A stretch of DNA of 11,255 nucleotides from positions 1 to 11,255 of the forward strand of contig DFDW01000034.1 in NCBI GenBank assembly GCA_002369315.1, given 5' to 3'. Below are positions 6,054 to 11,255 of this stretch, piece after piece (position 1 is the first letter of the stretch; each line of letters opens with the position of its first letter). The translations under genes and the position numbers were made by a program. This DNA is from Ruminococcaceae bacterium UBA3818. Its GTDB lineage: Bacteria; Bacillota; Clostridia; Oscillospirales; Ruminococcaceae. The notes beneath the pieces were generated by a model. It had not been told where the DNA came from. It saw only the letters and a list, made by a program, of their open reading frames with translations, and searched no databases.

Positions 6054-6764
6054 GTGGAGCCTTTGATTCAAATGACCAACATTTCCAAATGCTATGGGAC
6101 CGGCGAAAATCGGGTTTCCGCCCTGAAGCGGCTGAACTTTTCTGTCCGCCGGGGGGAATTCGCGGCGATCGTCGGCCACTCCGGATCCGGAAAGTCAACG
6201 CTGATGAACCTGTTGGGCTGCCTGGATTTCCCCACAGAAGGAGAGTATCTGTTGGCCGGAACGGCTGTATCAGGGCTAAGCGACCGGCAGCTTTCCCATA
6301 TCCGCAACCAGCAGATCGGTTTTATTTTTCAAAGTTTTTATCTGCTGCCCTGCTTAAGTGCGCTGGAAAATGTGGAACTTCCGCTTTTGTACCGGGGCCT
6401 GTCCCGCGCCAGTCGCCGGGCCATCGCGGCGCAGGCATTGGAAAGCGTTGGCCTTGCTCACCGGGCCAACCATCGCCCGGGTCAGCTTTCCGGCGGGCAG
6501 CAGCAGCGGGTCGCGATTGCCCGGGCGATCGCGGGGGCTCCGCCGGTGCTTCTGGCGGACGAACCCACCGGGAACCTGGATTCTGCCTCCGGCCTGCAAA
6601 TCATGGATATTCTCACCGGCCTGTGGCGTCAGGGGCATACCCTGATTCTCATTACCCACGACCAGGATGTGGCCCGCGCCGCGCCGAGGATCATCCGCAT
6701 TCAGGACGGGCAGATCGCGGAGGATATTTGTACCCACACAACATCCAAGGAGGACTTCTCATGA
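6054..6764 (+). CDS. ABC transporter ATP-binding protein, LolD/MacB type
   Basis: This 236-residue protein is a complete ABC ATPase. Walker A GHSGSGKST is at 41-49, the Q-loop Gln at about 93, the signature LSGGQQQR at 145-152, Walker B LLADEPTGN at 166-174 with catalytic Glu170, and the switch His at 202. LLADEPTGNLDS and FQSFYLLPCLSALENVELPL are typical of the group that pairs with FtsX/MacB-like permeases for lipoprotein or peptide export and mechanotransmission. The start is a GTG at 6054 with AAAGGATG at 6038-6045; it places the first strand of the domain correctly. No permease gene is beside it, so the partner must be elsewhere. The stop overlaps the next gene's start (ATGA, 6761-6764), implying translational coupling. 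No convincing promoter is seen in 5982-6053. Confidence 0.92.
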   Translation: MEPLIQMTNISKCYGTGENRVSALKRLNFSVRRGEFAAIVGHSGSGKSTLMNLLGCLDFPTEGEYLLAGTAVSGLSDRQLSHIRNQQIGFIFQSFYLLPCLSALENVELPLLYRGLSRASRRAIAAQALESVGLAHRANHRPGQLSGGQQQRVAIARAIAGAPPVLLADEPTGNLDSASGLQIMDILTGLWRQGHTLILITHDQDVARAAPRIIRIQDGQIAEDICTHTTSKEDFS

Positions 6765-7450
6765 AAAAAGTACTTTGTTTTTTGCTGGCTTTGCTGCTTT
6801 TCTGTCTGGCCGGTTGCGGCAAAACAGATTCCGAACCTCTTTTGCAGGGAACCCCTTTGCAGGAGGGAGAAGAAATTGCCGTGATGGAAACCTCTATGGG
6901 AACGATCAAAATCCGATTTTTCCCGGAGCAGGCGCCTTTGGCGGTAGAAAATTTTCTCACCCTCGCCAAAGAGGGCTTCTATAACAACGTTTCTTTCCAT
7001 CGGGTGATTGCGGATTTCATGATCCAAAGCGGCGACCCCACCGGCACCGGCACCGGCGGAAAGAGCATCTACACGGATGTGGCCGGCAACCGCGGTTATT
7101 TCCAGGATGAATTCTCTGACCAGCTTTTCCATTTCCGTGGCGCGCTGTCCATGGCCAACTCCGGTTCCAACACCAACGGAAGCCAGTTCTTCATCGTCCA
7201 GGCTCCGAGCCTGCAGGATGGCCAGAAACAATCGATGAAAAGCAGCGGCGTTGACAAGCGAGCCATCGCCAAATACGAAGCGGAGGGCGGCACCCCCTGG
7301 CTGGACGGCAAGCACACCGTCTTTGGCCAGGTGTTCGAAGGGATGGATGTAGTGGATGCCATCGCCTCGGCGGCAACGGACGAAAACGATTGTCCACTGG
7401 AGGATATCCTTCTTCTTTCGGTAACGGTGGAGCCGTACGCAGCTCCGTAA
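6761..7450 (+). CDS. Peptidyl-prolyl cis-trans isomerase (cyclophilin type), secreted lipoprotein
   Basis: The 229-residue product begins with a lipoprotein signal: positively charged MKK, a hydrophobic core and the lipobox LAGC (16-19), so Cys19 should be lipidated and the enzyme anchored outside the membrane. A cyclophilin domain covers about 38-227. Active-site elements are FHRVIADFMIQSGDP (79-93, with the catalytic Arg81 and Gln89), ALSMANSGSNTNGSQFF (128-144) and LDGKHTVFGQV (181-191). An insertion of about 30 residues (148-178) follows the FFI strand, seen in some Clostridial members. It should speed prolyl isomerisation in exported proteins. The ATG at 6761 has AAGGAGG at 6747-6753 and overlaps the ABC ATPase stop by 4 bp. 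The same frame is open upstream to 6047, but that stretch is antiparallel-free overlap with the ATPase gene and is not coding. Confidence 0.95.
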   Translation: MKKVLCFLLALLLFCLAGCGKTDSEPLLQGTPLQEGEEIAVMETSMGTIKIRFFPEQAPLAVENFLTLAKEGFYNNVSFHRVIADFMIQSGDPTGTGTGGKSIYTDVAGNRGYFQDEFSDQLFHFRGALSMANSGSNTNGSQFFIVQAPSLQDGQKQSMKSSGVDKRAIAKYEAEGGTPWLDGKHTVFGQVFEGMDVVDAIASAATDENDCPLEDILLLSVTVEPYAAP

Positions 7451-7555
7451 AGGCCCGCCGCAAGCTGGATTGACGCGGCATTTTGAGCAAAGCCTTTTCT
7501 GCCCGCTTTATTTTCTCCAATCTTTTTATCCTCGATCCGGATTTCTTTCTCCGAT

Positions 7556-7584
7556 AAAAACCGGCGCTGACAGCGCCGGTTTTT
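7556..7584. terminator. Strong bidirectional rho-independent terminator
   Basis: AAAAACCGGCGCT, loop GAC and AGCGCCGGTTTTT form a 13-bp stem with an A-tract on one side and a T-tract on the other. It closes the ATPase-isomerase unit about 105 bp after the stop. Nothing recognisable lies in 7451-7555. Confidence 0.95.
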
Positions 7585-7618
7585 GCATTTCTCCGCGCTT
7601 TGTGCGGCAGCAAACAAA

Positions 7619-7668
7619 AACCTTTTTCTGCTTTTTTCTTTTCCGGAACCAATCCCGAAAAAGGTTCC
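7619..7668. repeat. Pair of alternative inverted repeats in the kinase leader region
   Basis: AACCTTTTTC (7619-7628) is complementary to GAAAAAGGTT (7657-7666), while GGAACC (7645-7650) is complementary to GGTTCC (7663-7668). The two pairings share the right-hand bases and exclude each other. They lie upstream of the recognised promoter, so a role in that transcript is uncertain. Confidence 0.5.
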
Positions 7669-7684
7669 AAACCCATAGCAAGAT

Positions 7685-7783
7685 CCTGTAATAAGAGGAA
7701 AAAGTCTACGACAAAGGCCACAAAAAAGCAAAATTTCTTTGTGCTTTCTCCATAATTGACAGCCTTTTCACCCTGTAATAAGA
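7685..7783 (+). repeat. 12-bp direct repeat flanking the kinase promoter
   Basis: CCTGTAATAAGA occurs at 7685-7696 and again at 7772-7783, 87 bp apart. The second copy overlaps the proposed -10. The arrangement resembles paired operator sites for a repressor that loops or bridges DNA; the regulator is unknown. Between the copies a short inverted repeat (AAAGCA 7725-7730, TGCTTT 7742-7747) is also present. Confidence 0.55.
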
Positions 7784-7784
7784 T
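7756..7784 (+). promoter_or_regulatory. Promoter of the kinase-amidohydrolase-yjbQ cluster
   Basis: The -35 TTGACA (7756-7761) is perfect; 17 bp downstream, TAAGAT (7779-7784) matches four of six -10 positions. The predicted leader is about 50 nt and includes the kinase ribosome site. Confidence 0.68.
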
Positions 7785-7839
7785 GAAATTAGCCTTTCGT
7801 TTCCAAGAATGAGGCACACCAAAAACAGGAGGGAAAACA

Positions 7840-8634
7840 ATGAAAATTGCAACTGCCGGTTTTACCTGTGTTGACAATTATGCCAACCTAAACAACCGTC
7901 ATTATCCCGCGGGCAACGGCTTCGACGCACTGGTCAACTTGGCCAAAATGGGCGTGGAATGTGCGGTAGTCAGCGCTGTCGGCCCCGACAAATACGGAGA
8001 GGAAATGTTTGACGTCCTCAAAAAATATGGCGTGGATTCCTCCCATCTTCACGTACTGCCCGGCGAAACCTCTTTTATGATCATGGAAATGACCGAGAAC
8101 AACGACCGGGTCCATGTGAAGAATATCCCCGGCGTGATGGACGACTTTGAGTTGACCCGGGACGATATCGAATTTTTGAAAGGATACGACTACGTCCATA
8201 CTGAGTTTTCCAAGGTATTGTATCCTTACCTGGCCGAGCTGCAGGAGGCCGGATGCAAAATCATTTTTGACCTTTCCACTTCCTATGAACGGCACGCCGA
8301 AACCGAGACCCTTTTGAAAAACATCGATTACGCTTTCATGTCCTATCCCCAGCGGGATGAACATGTGAAAGAGCTGATGAAAAAATATCAGAGCCTGGGC
8401 CCCACCCTGGTGGTAGCCACTTTCGGAGAAGACGGTTCGCTGGTTTGGGACGGTAAGGAATTTTACAGTGCGGGCATTACCCCGGCGGAAAAAGTAGTCA
8501 ACACCGTCGGCGCCGGTGATTCTTTCCTGGCGGGCTTTATGCACGGAATCATGTCCGGAAAATCCATTCCCGAATGCCAGAAAGAGGGAGCGGACCTGTC
8601 CGCCAAAATCGTCGCCATGTTTGATCCGTACTAA
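7840..8634 (+). CDS. PfkB-family sugar kinase, fructoselysine 6-kinase (FrlD)-like
   Basis: The 264-residue product belongs to the ribokinase/PfkB family. The C-terminal signature NTVGAGDSFLAGF (221-233) holds the anion-hole GAGD and catalytic base Asp227. The protein resembles E. coli FrlD, which phosphorylates fructoselysine at C6: CVDNYANLN near the start, NNDRVHVKNIPGVMDDFEL (87-105), FMSYPQRDE (166-174) and the short overall length. The usual N-terminal GGN.xN substrate motif is altered to PAGNGFDALVNLAKMG (23-38), so the sugar may differ. ATG 7840 has AGGAGGG (7827-7833) with a 6-nt spacer. It is the first gene after the promoter and 72 bp before the amidohydrolase, so it likely phosphorylates a substrate or intermediate of the same pathway. 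The general kinase call is firm; the substrate is not. Confidence 0.85.
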   Translation: MKIATAGFTCVDNYANLNNRHYPAGNGFDALVNLAKMGVECAVVSAVGPDKYGEEMFDVLKKYGVDSSHLHVLPGETSFMIMEMTENNDRVHVKNIPGVMDDFELTRDDIEFLKGYDYVHTEFSKVLYPYLAELQEAGCKIIFDLSTSYERHAETETLLKNIDYAFMSYPQRDEHVKELMKKYQSLGPTLVVATFGEDGSLVWDGKEFYSAGITPAEKVVNTVGAGDSFLAGFMHGIMSGKSIPECQKEGADLSAKIVAMFDPY

Positions 8635-8706
8635 TCGGCAAGCGGATCGTTCCGTAACATGCTGACAGCTCCCCCTATTTCGTATTAAAAAGGAGCAATA
8701 ATACAA

Positions 8707-9606
8707 ATGGTAATTGATGTACACGTTCATCCCACCGGATATCCGCAGGTTGCGCAGGACCCGGAATCCCGCGCGTTTCGGGACCGGGTTTACCAGCGGC
8801 GGACGGAAGATGCCTTGTCCGCCCCCATTGCCATGACCGGGAAACCCTCCGGCGGAAACGGCGGCGGAAACAAAAACTTTGACGTTTTATTCACCCGCAT
8901 GGACCATGAGGGAATCGACCGGTTTGTTTTGCTTCCGCTGGACTTGACCACCCGCTACGGCGGCTGGATTGTTTCCAACGATGAAATCGAACAAATCGTT
9001 GCCGCGGCACCGGACCGATTCATCGGCTTTGCCAGCGTAGATCCCTATCGGCCCGATGCGCTGGAGGTGCTGGAGCACGCGTTCAAAGACCAAAAGCTGG
9101 CCGGCTTAAAGCTCCATCCGTCCAAACAGGCGTTTTATCCGGATGACCCGATGATGGAGCCCATTTACAAAAAATGCCTGGAGTATAATAAGCCCATTAT
9201 GTTCCACTCCGGTATGTCCTGTGAGCCGGATTGCCTCGTGAAATACGCCCGTCCGGTGCATGTGGAAGAGGTTGCGGTAAAATATCCGGAACTGCGCATC
9301 TGCCTGGCCCACTTTGGCTGGCCCTGGGCCACTGAGACGGCTATGCTATGCTTAAAATACCCCAATATTTATACCGATACAGCCGCCGTGCCTATGGATT
9401 CGCCGGAGGTTTTCTTCCGCCATATTTTTACCCGTGAGTGGGGGCCCACCTGGTTTGAGCATAATTTCGCCGACAAGGTGATGTATGGGTCCAACAGTCC
9501 CCGTAATCACACCCACGGTATCGAAAAACTAGAAATGCGGCCGGATACCCGCGCCAAACTCATGGGCGGCAACGCGCTCAAATGGCTGGGAATGGAGGTT
9601 AAATAA
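8707..9606 (+). CDS. Amidohydrolase_2-family TIM-barrel protein, copy 1
   Basis: The 299-residue product fits the metal-dependent amidohydrolase group PF04909 (ACMSD/2-pyrone-dicarboxylate hydrolase relatives). The N-terminal IDVHVHPTG supplies the His-x-His pair (His6, His8); GLKLHPSKQAF is at 134-144, FHSG contains His167, and CLAHFGWPW contains His202. The C-terminal GGNALKWLG is also typical of the family. At the position of the usual catalytic, metal-binding Asp (GSD.P) it has MYGSNSP, with Asn263. A Gly/Asn-rich stretch (KPSGGNGGGNKN, about 46-57) is unusual. The reaction is therefore unclear: hydrolase, decarboxylase or lyase are possible. ATG 8707 has AAAGGAG at 8688-8694, a rather long 12-nt spacer. 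The yjbQ gene follows after 2 bp. A diverged copy lies at 10076-10984. Confidence 0.85.
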   Translation: MVIDVHVHPTGYPQVAQDPESRAFRDRVYQRRTEDALSAPIAMTGKPSGGNGGGNKNFDVLFTRMDHEGIDRFVLLPLDLTTRYGGWIVSNDEIEQIVAAAPDRFIGFASVDPYRPDALEVLEHAFKDQKLAGLKLHPSKQAFYPDDPMMEPIYKKCLEYNKPIMFHSGMSCEPDCLVKYARPVHVEEVAVKYPELRICLAHFGWPWATETAMLCLKYPNIYTDTAAVPMDSPEVFFRHIFTREWGPTWFEHNFADKVMYGSNSPRNHTHGIEKLEMRPDTRAKLMGGNALKWLGMEVK

Positions 9607-9877
9607 CCATGGTCAAAACCACTACCATCGAACTGATCAGCAAAAAAGAATTTGAGCTGATCCGCATTACCAAGGATATCCTCAAAGCGGTTGAGGAATC
9701 CGGTATTCAAAACGGCGTTGTTTTCGCCATCACCGCCCACACCACCACCGGCATCCTGGTCAACGAAAGTCTGGCCTGCCTGGAGGTGGACATCGAGAAG
9801 AAGCTGGAAGAGCTGGTCCCCACCTTTGACTCTTACAACCACAACCACTTCCTCCCCTCCTACGGCGCCATCGGCTG
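9535..9877 (+). repeat. Near-identical repeat block, copy A (partner 10913-11255)
   Basis: This covers the last 72 bp of amidohydrolase 1, the 2-bp junction and the first 269 bp of yjbQ 1. Compared base by base with 10913-11255 (offset 1378), only position 9647 differs (A versus G at 11025, a synonymous Lys change). The match probably continues past the window end. A second block, 9061-9221 versus 10427-10587 (offset 1366), differs at 5 of 161 bases, whereas the sequences around it are much more diverged. Confidence 0.97.
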
Positions 9878-10037
9878 TAACGCCCCGGGCCATCTGAAAT
9901 CCATGCTCTGCGGCAACCACGCCGTGTTCCCCATTGTGGACGGACACGTGGTCTGCGGCAACGCCCAGGACGTTTACTTCGGTGAGTTCGACGGCATTCA
10001 GCGCCGCAAGGTTTACATCACTGTTATGGGCGAATAA
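9609..10037 (+). CDS. YjbQ/UPF0047-family protein, copy 1
   Basis: The 142-residue product has the usual length of YjbQ (PF01894), annotated in many genomes as secondary thiamine-phosphate synthase from weak in vivo activity; its true role is unsettled. Family motifs are ITAHTTTGILVNES (41-54, with His44, Asn52, Glu53), NAPGHLKSMLCG (91-102, His95), the VDGHVVCGNAQ segment (110-120) and FGEFDG-QRRKV. The usual GTWQ is GNAQ here (117-120), lacking the Trp. ATG 9609 is only 2 bp after the amidohydrolase stop; its ribosome site GGAGGTT (9594-9600) lies inside the end of that gene, so translation is likely coupled. Pairing with an amidohydrolase, twice, argues for a shared pathway rather than thiamine synthesis. 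Confidence 0.9.
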   Translation: MVKTTTIELISKKEFELIRITKDILKAVEESGIQNGVVFAITAHTTTGILVNESLACLEVDIEKKLEELVPTFDSYNHNHFLPSYGAIGCNAPGHLKSMLCGNHAVFPIVDGHVVCGNAQDVYFGEFDGIQRRKVYITVMGE

Positions 10038-10075
10038 GATAATACAATTAAAAATAATAAAAGGAGATTATACAT

Positions 10076-10984
10076 ATGGTTATTGATGTGCATGTTCATC
10101 CCACTGGGTACAGCATGATTTCCCAAGACCCGGCGGAGCGGAAATTCCGCGATAAGGTATTCCAGAGAAAATACGATGAATCCAAACTGCCCATCGCTAT
10201 GACAGGCAAACCCTCCGGCGGAAACAGCGGCGGCGGAAATTCTGAGGAGGTTACCTTCACCCAGATGGATTCCTTCGGCATCGACCGTCTGGTGCTGCTC
10301 CCGCTGGATCTGACCACTACCCACGGCGGCTGGATTGTTTCCAACGACCAGATCAAGCAGCTGGTCGATTTCGCGCCGGACCGTTTCATCGGTTTTGCCA
10401 GCGTGGATCCCCGCCGCCCCGACGCGCTGGAGGTGCTGGAGCACGCGTTCAAAGATCAAAAGCTGGCCGGCTTAAAGCTCAACCCCTCCAAACAGGCGTT
10501 TTATCCGGATGACCCGATGATGGACCCCATTTACAAAAAATGCCTGGAGTATAATAAGCCCATTATGTTCCACTCCGGTATGTCCTGGGATCCGGACTGC
10601 CTCATCAAATATGCGGAACCCATCAACTTCGAAGAAGTCGCAGTAAAATATCCGGAGCTGCGCATCTGCCTGGCCCACTTTGGCTGGCCCTGGGCAGTGG
10701 AAACGGCTATGATGTGTTTGAAGTATCCCAACGTCTATACCGACACCTCCGCCATCCCCATGGATTCTCCGGCGGTATTCATGGATCAGATCTTTAACCG
10801 TACCTGGGGCCCCACCTGGTTTGAGCATAACTTTGCCGACAAGGTGATGTTCGGGTCCAACAATCCCCGTCATCGCAGCCAGCGCATGATGCAGGGACTG
10901 GAGAAAATCGAGATGCGGCCGGATACCCGCGCCAAACTCATGGGCGGCAACGCGCTCAAATGGCTGGGAATGGAGGTTAAATAA
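10076..10984 (+). CDS. Amidohydrolase_2-family TIM-barrel protein, copy 2
   Basis: The 302-residue product is a tandem paralogue of 8707-9606, roughly four-fifths identical by eye. It keeps the His6-x-His8 pair, His166 (FHSG) and His201 (CLAHFGWPW), and also has Asn (Asn262, MFGSNNP) where the family usually has the catalytic Asp. Differences gather in the N-terminal 85 residues, around 168-182, and a 4-residue insertion (RSQRMM region, after NNPRH). The first copy's LKLHPS is LKLNPS here (Asn136). Such differences would fit altered substrate choice on a shared scaffold. ATG 10076 has AAGGAG at 10061-10066 with a 9-nt spacer. It starts 38 AT-rich bases after yjbQ 1 and ends 2 bp before yjbQ 2. 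Confidence 0.85.
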   Translation: MVIDVHVHPTGYSMISQDPAERKFRDKVFQRKYDESKLPIAMTGKPSGGNSGGGNSEEVTFTQMDSFGIDRLVLLPLDLTTTHGGWIVSNDQIKQLVDFAPDRFIGFASVDPRRPDALEVLEHAFKDQKLAGLKLNPSKQAFYPDDPMMDPIYKKCLEYNKPIMFHSGMSWDPDCLIKYAEPINFEEVAVKYPELRICLAHFGWPWAVETAMMCLKYPNVYTDTSAIPMDSPAVFMDQIFNRTWGPTWFEHNFADKVMFGSNNPRHRSQRMMQGLEKIEMRPDTRAKLMGGNALKWLGMEVK

Positions 10985-11255
10985 CCATGGTCAAAACCAC
11001 TACCATCGAACTGATCAGCAAAAAGGAATTTGAGCTGATCCGCATTACCAAGGATATCCTCAAAGCGGTTGAGGAATCCGGTATTCAAAACGGCGTTGTT
11101 TTCGCCATCACCGCCCACACCACCACCGGCATCCTGGTCAACGAAAGTCTGGCCTGCCTGGAGGTGGACATCGAGAAGAAGCTGGAAGAGCTGGTCCCCA
11201 CCTTTGACTCTTACAACCACAACCACTTCCTCCCCTCCTACGGCGCCATCGGCTG
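10913..11255 (+). repeat. Near-identical repeat block, copy B (partner 9535-9877)
   Basis: This is the second member of the 343-bp repeat described at 9535-9877, with one mismatch. The window edge cuts it, so the real repeat is longer. Confidence 0.97.
10987..11255 (+). CDS. YjbQ/UPF0047-family protein, copy 2, cut by window end
   Basis: The first 89 codons and two further bases of a second yjbQ are present, starting at ATG 10987, 2 bp after the amidohydrolase 2 stop, with the ribosome site inside that gene. The protein sequence over this stretch is identical to copy 1, including ITAHTTTGILVNES and the YNHNHF segment; the only DNA change is synonymous. Whether the missing third keeps the GNAQ variant cannot be seen. 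With amidohydrolase 2 it forms the second two-gene module, and more modules could follow downstream. Confidence 0.92.
   Translation, partial: MVKTTTIELISKKEFELIRITKDILKAVEESGIQNGVVFAITAHTTTGILVNESLACLEVDIEKKLEELVPTFDSYNHNHFLPSYGAIG

Noticed and set aside
6047..6760. A long open frame that would fuse an N-terminal extension of more than 230 residues to the prolyl isomerase
   Set aside because: It overlaps the intact ABC ATPase in another frame, has Pro/Arg/Gly-rich shadow composition, and the isomerase has its own ribosome site, ATG and lipoprotein signal at 6761.
7585..7839. Riboswitch or T-box leader
   Set aside because: The predicted transcript leader is only about 50 nt, the hairpins lie upstream of the promoter, and no known riboswitch or T-box core sequence is visible.
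9939..9956. CACGTG inside yjbQ as a third parS
   Set aside because: Only the central six bases match; the flanks (GGACACGTGGTC) do not fit the parS consensus.
8707..11255. The duplicated modules as a mere assembly duplication
   Set aside because: The amidohydrolase bodies differ at many positions including a 4-residue insertion, so two real copies exist; only the near-identical tails remain open to assembly error.
1..11255. CRISPR array or insertion sequence
   Set aside because: No regularly spaced short repeats, transposase frame or terminal inverted repeats were seen.

Overview
The window looks like chromosome from a Clostridia-class Firmicute, most likely an Oscillospiraceae/Ruminococcaceae-type gut anaerobe. 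This is an inference from three things: the mnmG-rsmG-noc-parA-parB gene order, two perfect Firmicute-type parS sites, and tRNAs close to the Bacillus subtilis forms. Every gene I can support is on the + strand. The mnmG-to-parB block normally lies beside oriC and is read away from it, so the origin is probably a short distance upstream (left) of the window.

Positions 1-4871 hold the origin-proximal housekeeping and chromosome-segregation block. It runs: the 3' part of mnmG (tRNA U34 modification) with a perfect parS inside it; rsmG (16S rRNA m7G methyltransferase), overlapping mnmG by 8 bp; a terminator; noc (ParB-like nucleoid occlusion protein); terminators and a promoter; a small GNAT acetyltransferase; a second perfect parS that forms the stem of a terminator-like hairpin; a near-consensus promoter; and parA (soj) plus parB (spo0J). 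An acyl-ACP thioesterase (4884-5639) follows parB after 12 bp and looks co-transcribed with parAB.

Positions 5640-7584 contain a tRNA pair (elongator Met-CAU, Glu-UUC) behind a fully consensus sigma-A promoter and closed by a terminator. After it come a LolD/MacB-type ABC ATPase with no permease gene beside it, translationally coupled to a secreted cyclophilin-type prolyl isomerase lipoprotein, and then a strong bidirectional terminator.

Positions 7585-11255 are the accessory-looking part. A regulated-looking leader carries inverted repeats, a 12-bp direct repeat and a promoter with a TTGACA -35. It is followed by a PfkB-family sugar kinase resembling fructoselysine 6-kinase, then two tandem copies of a two-gene module: a PF04909-type amidohydrolase plus a YjbQ/UPF0047 protein. 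The second module is cut by the window end. The amidohydrolases are diverged copies that both carry Asn where the family usually has its catalytic, metal-binding Asp. The 3' ends and yjbQ genes are nearly identical (342 of 343 aligned bases), and the copies are a mosaic of near-identical and diverged blocks, which suggests gene conversion. The kinase/amidohydrolase/YjbQ set is the best candidate here for an undescribed catabolic or salvage pathway; its substrate cannot be read from the sequence.
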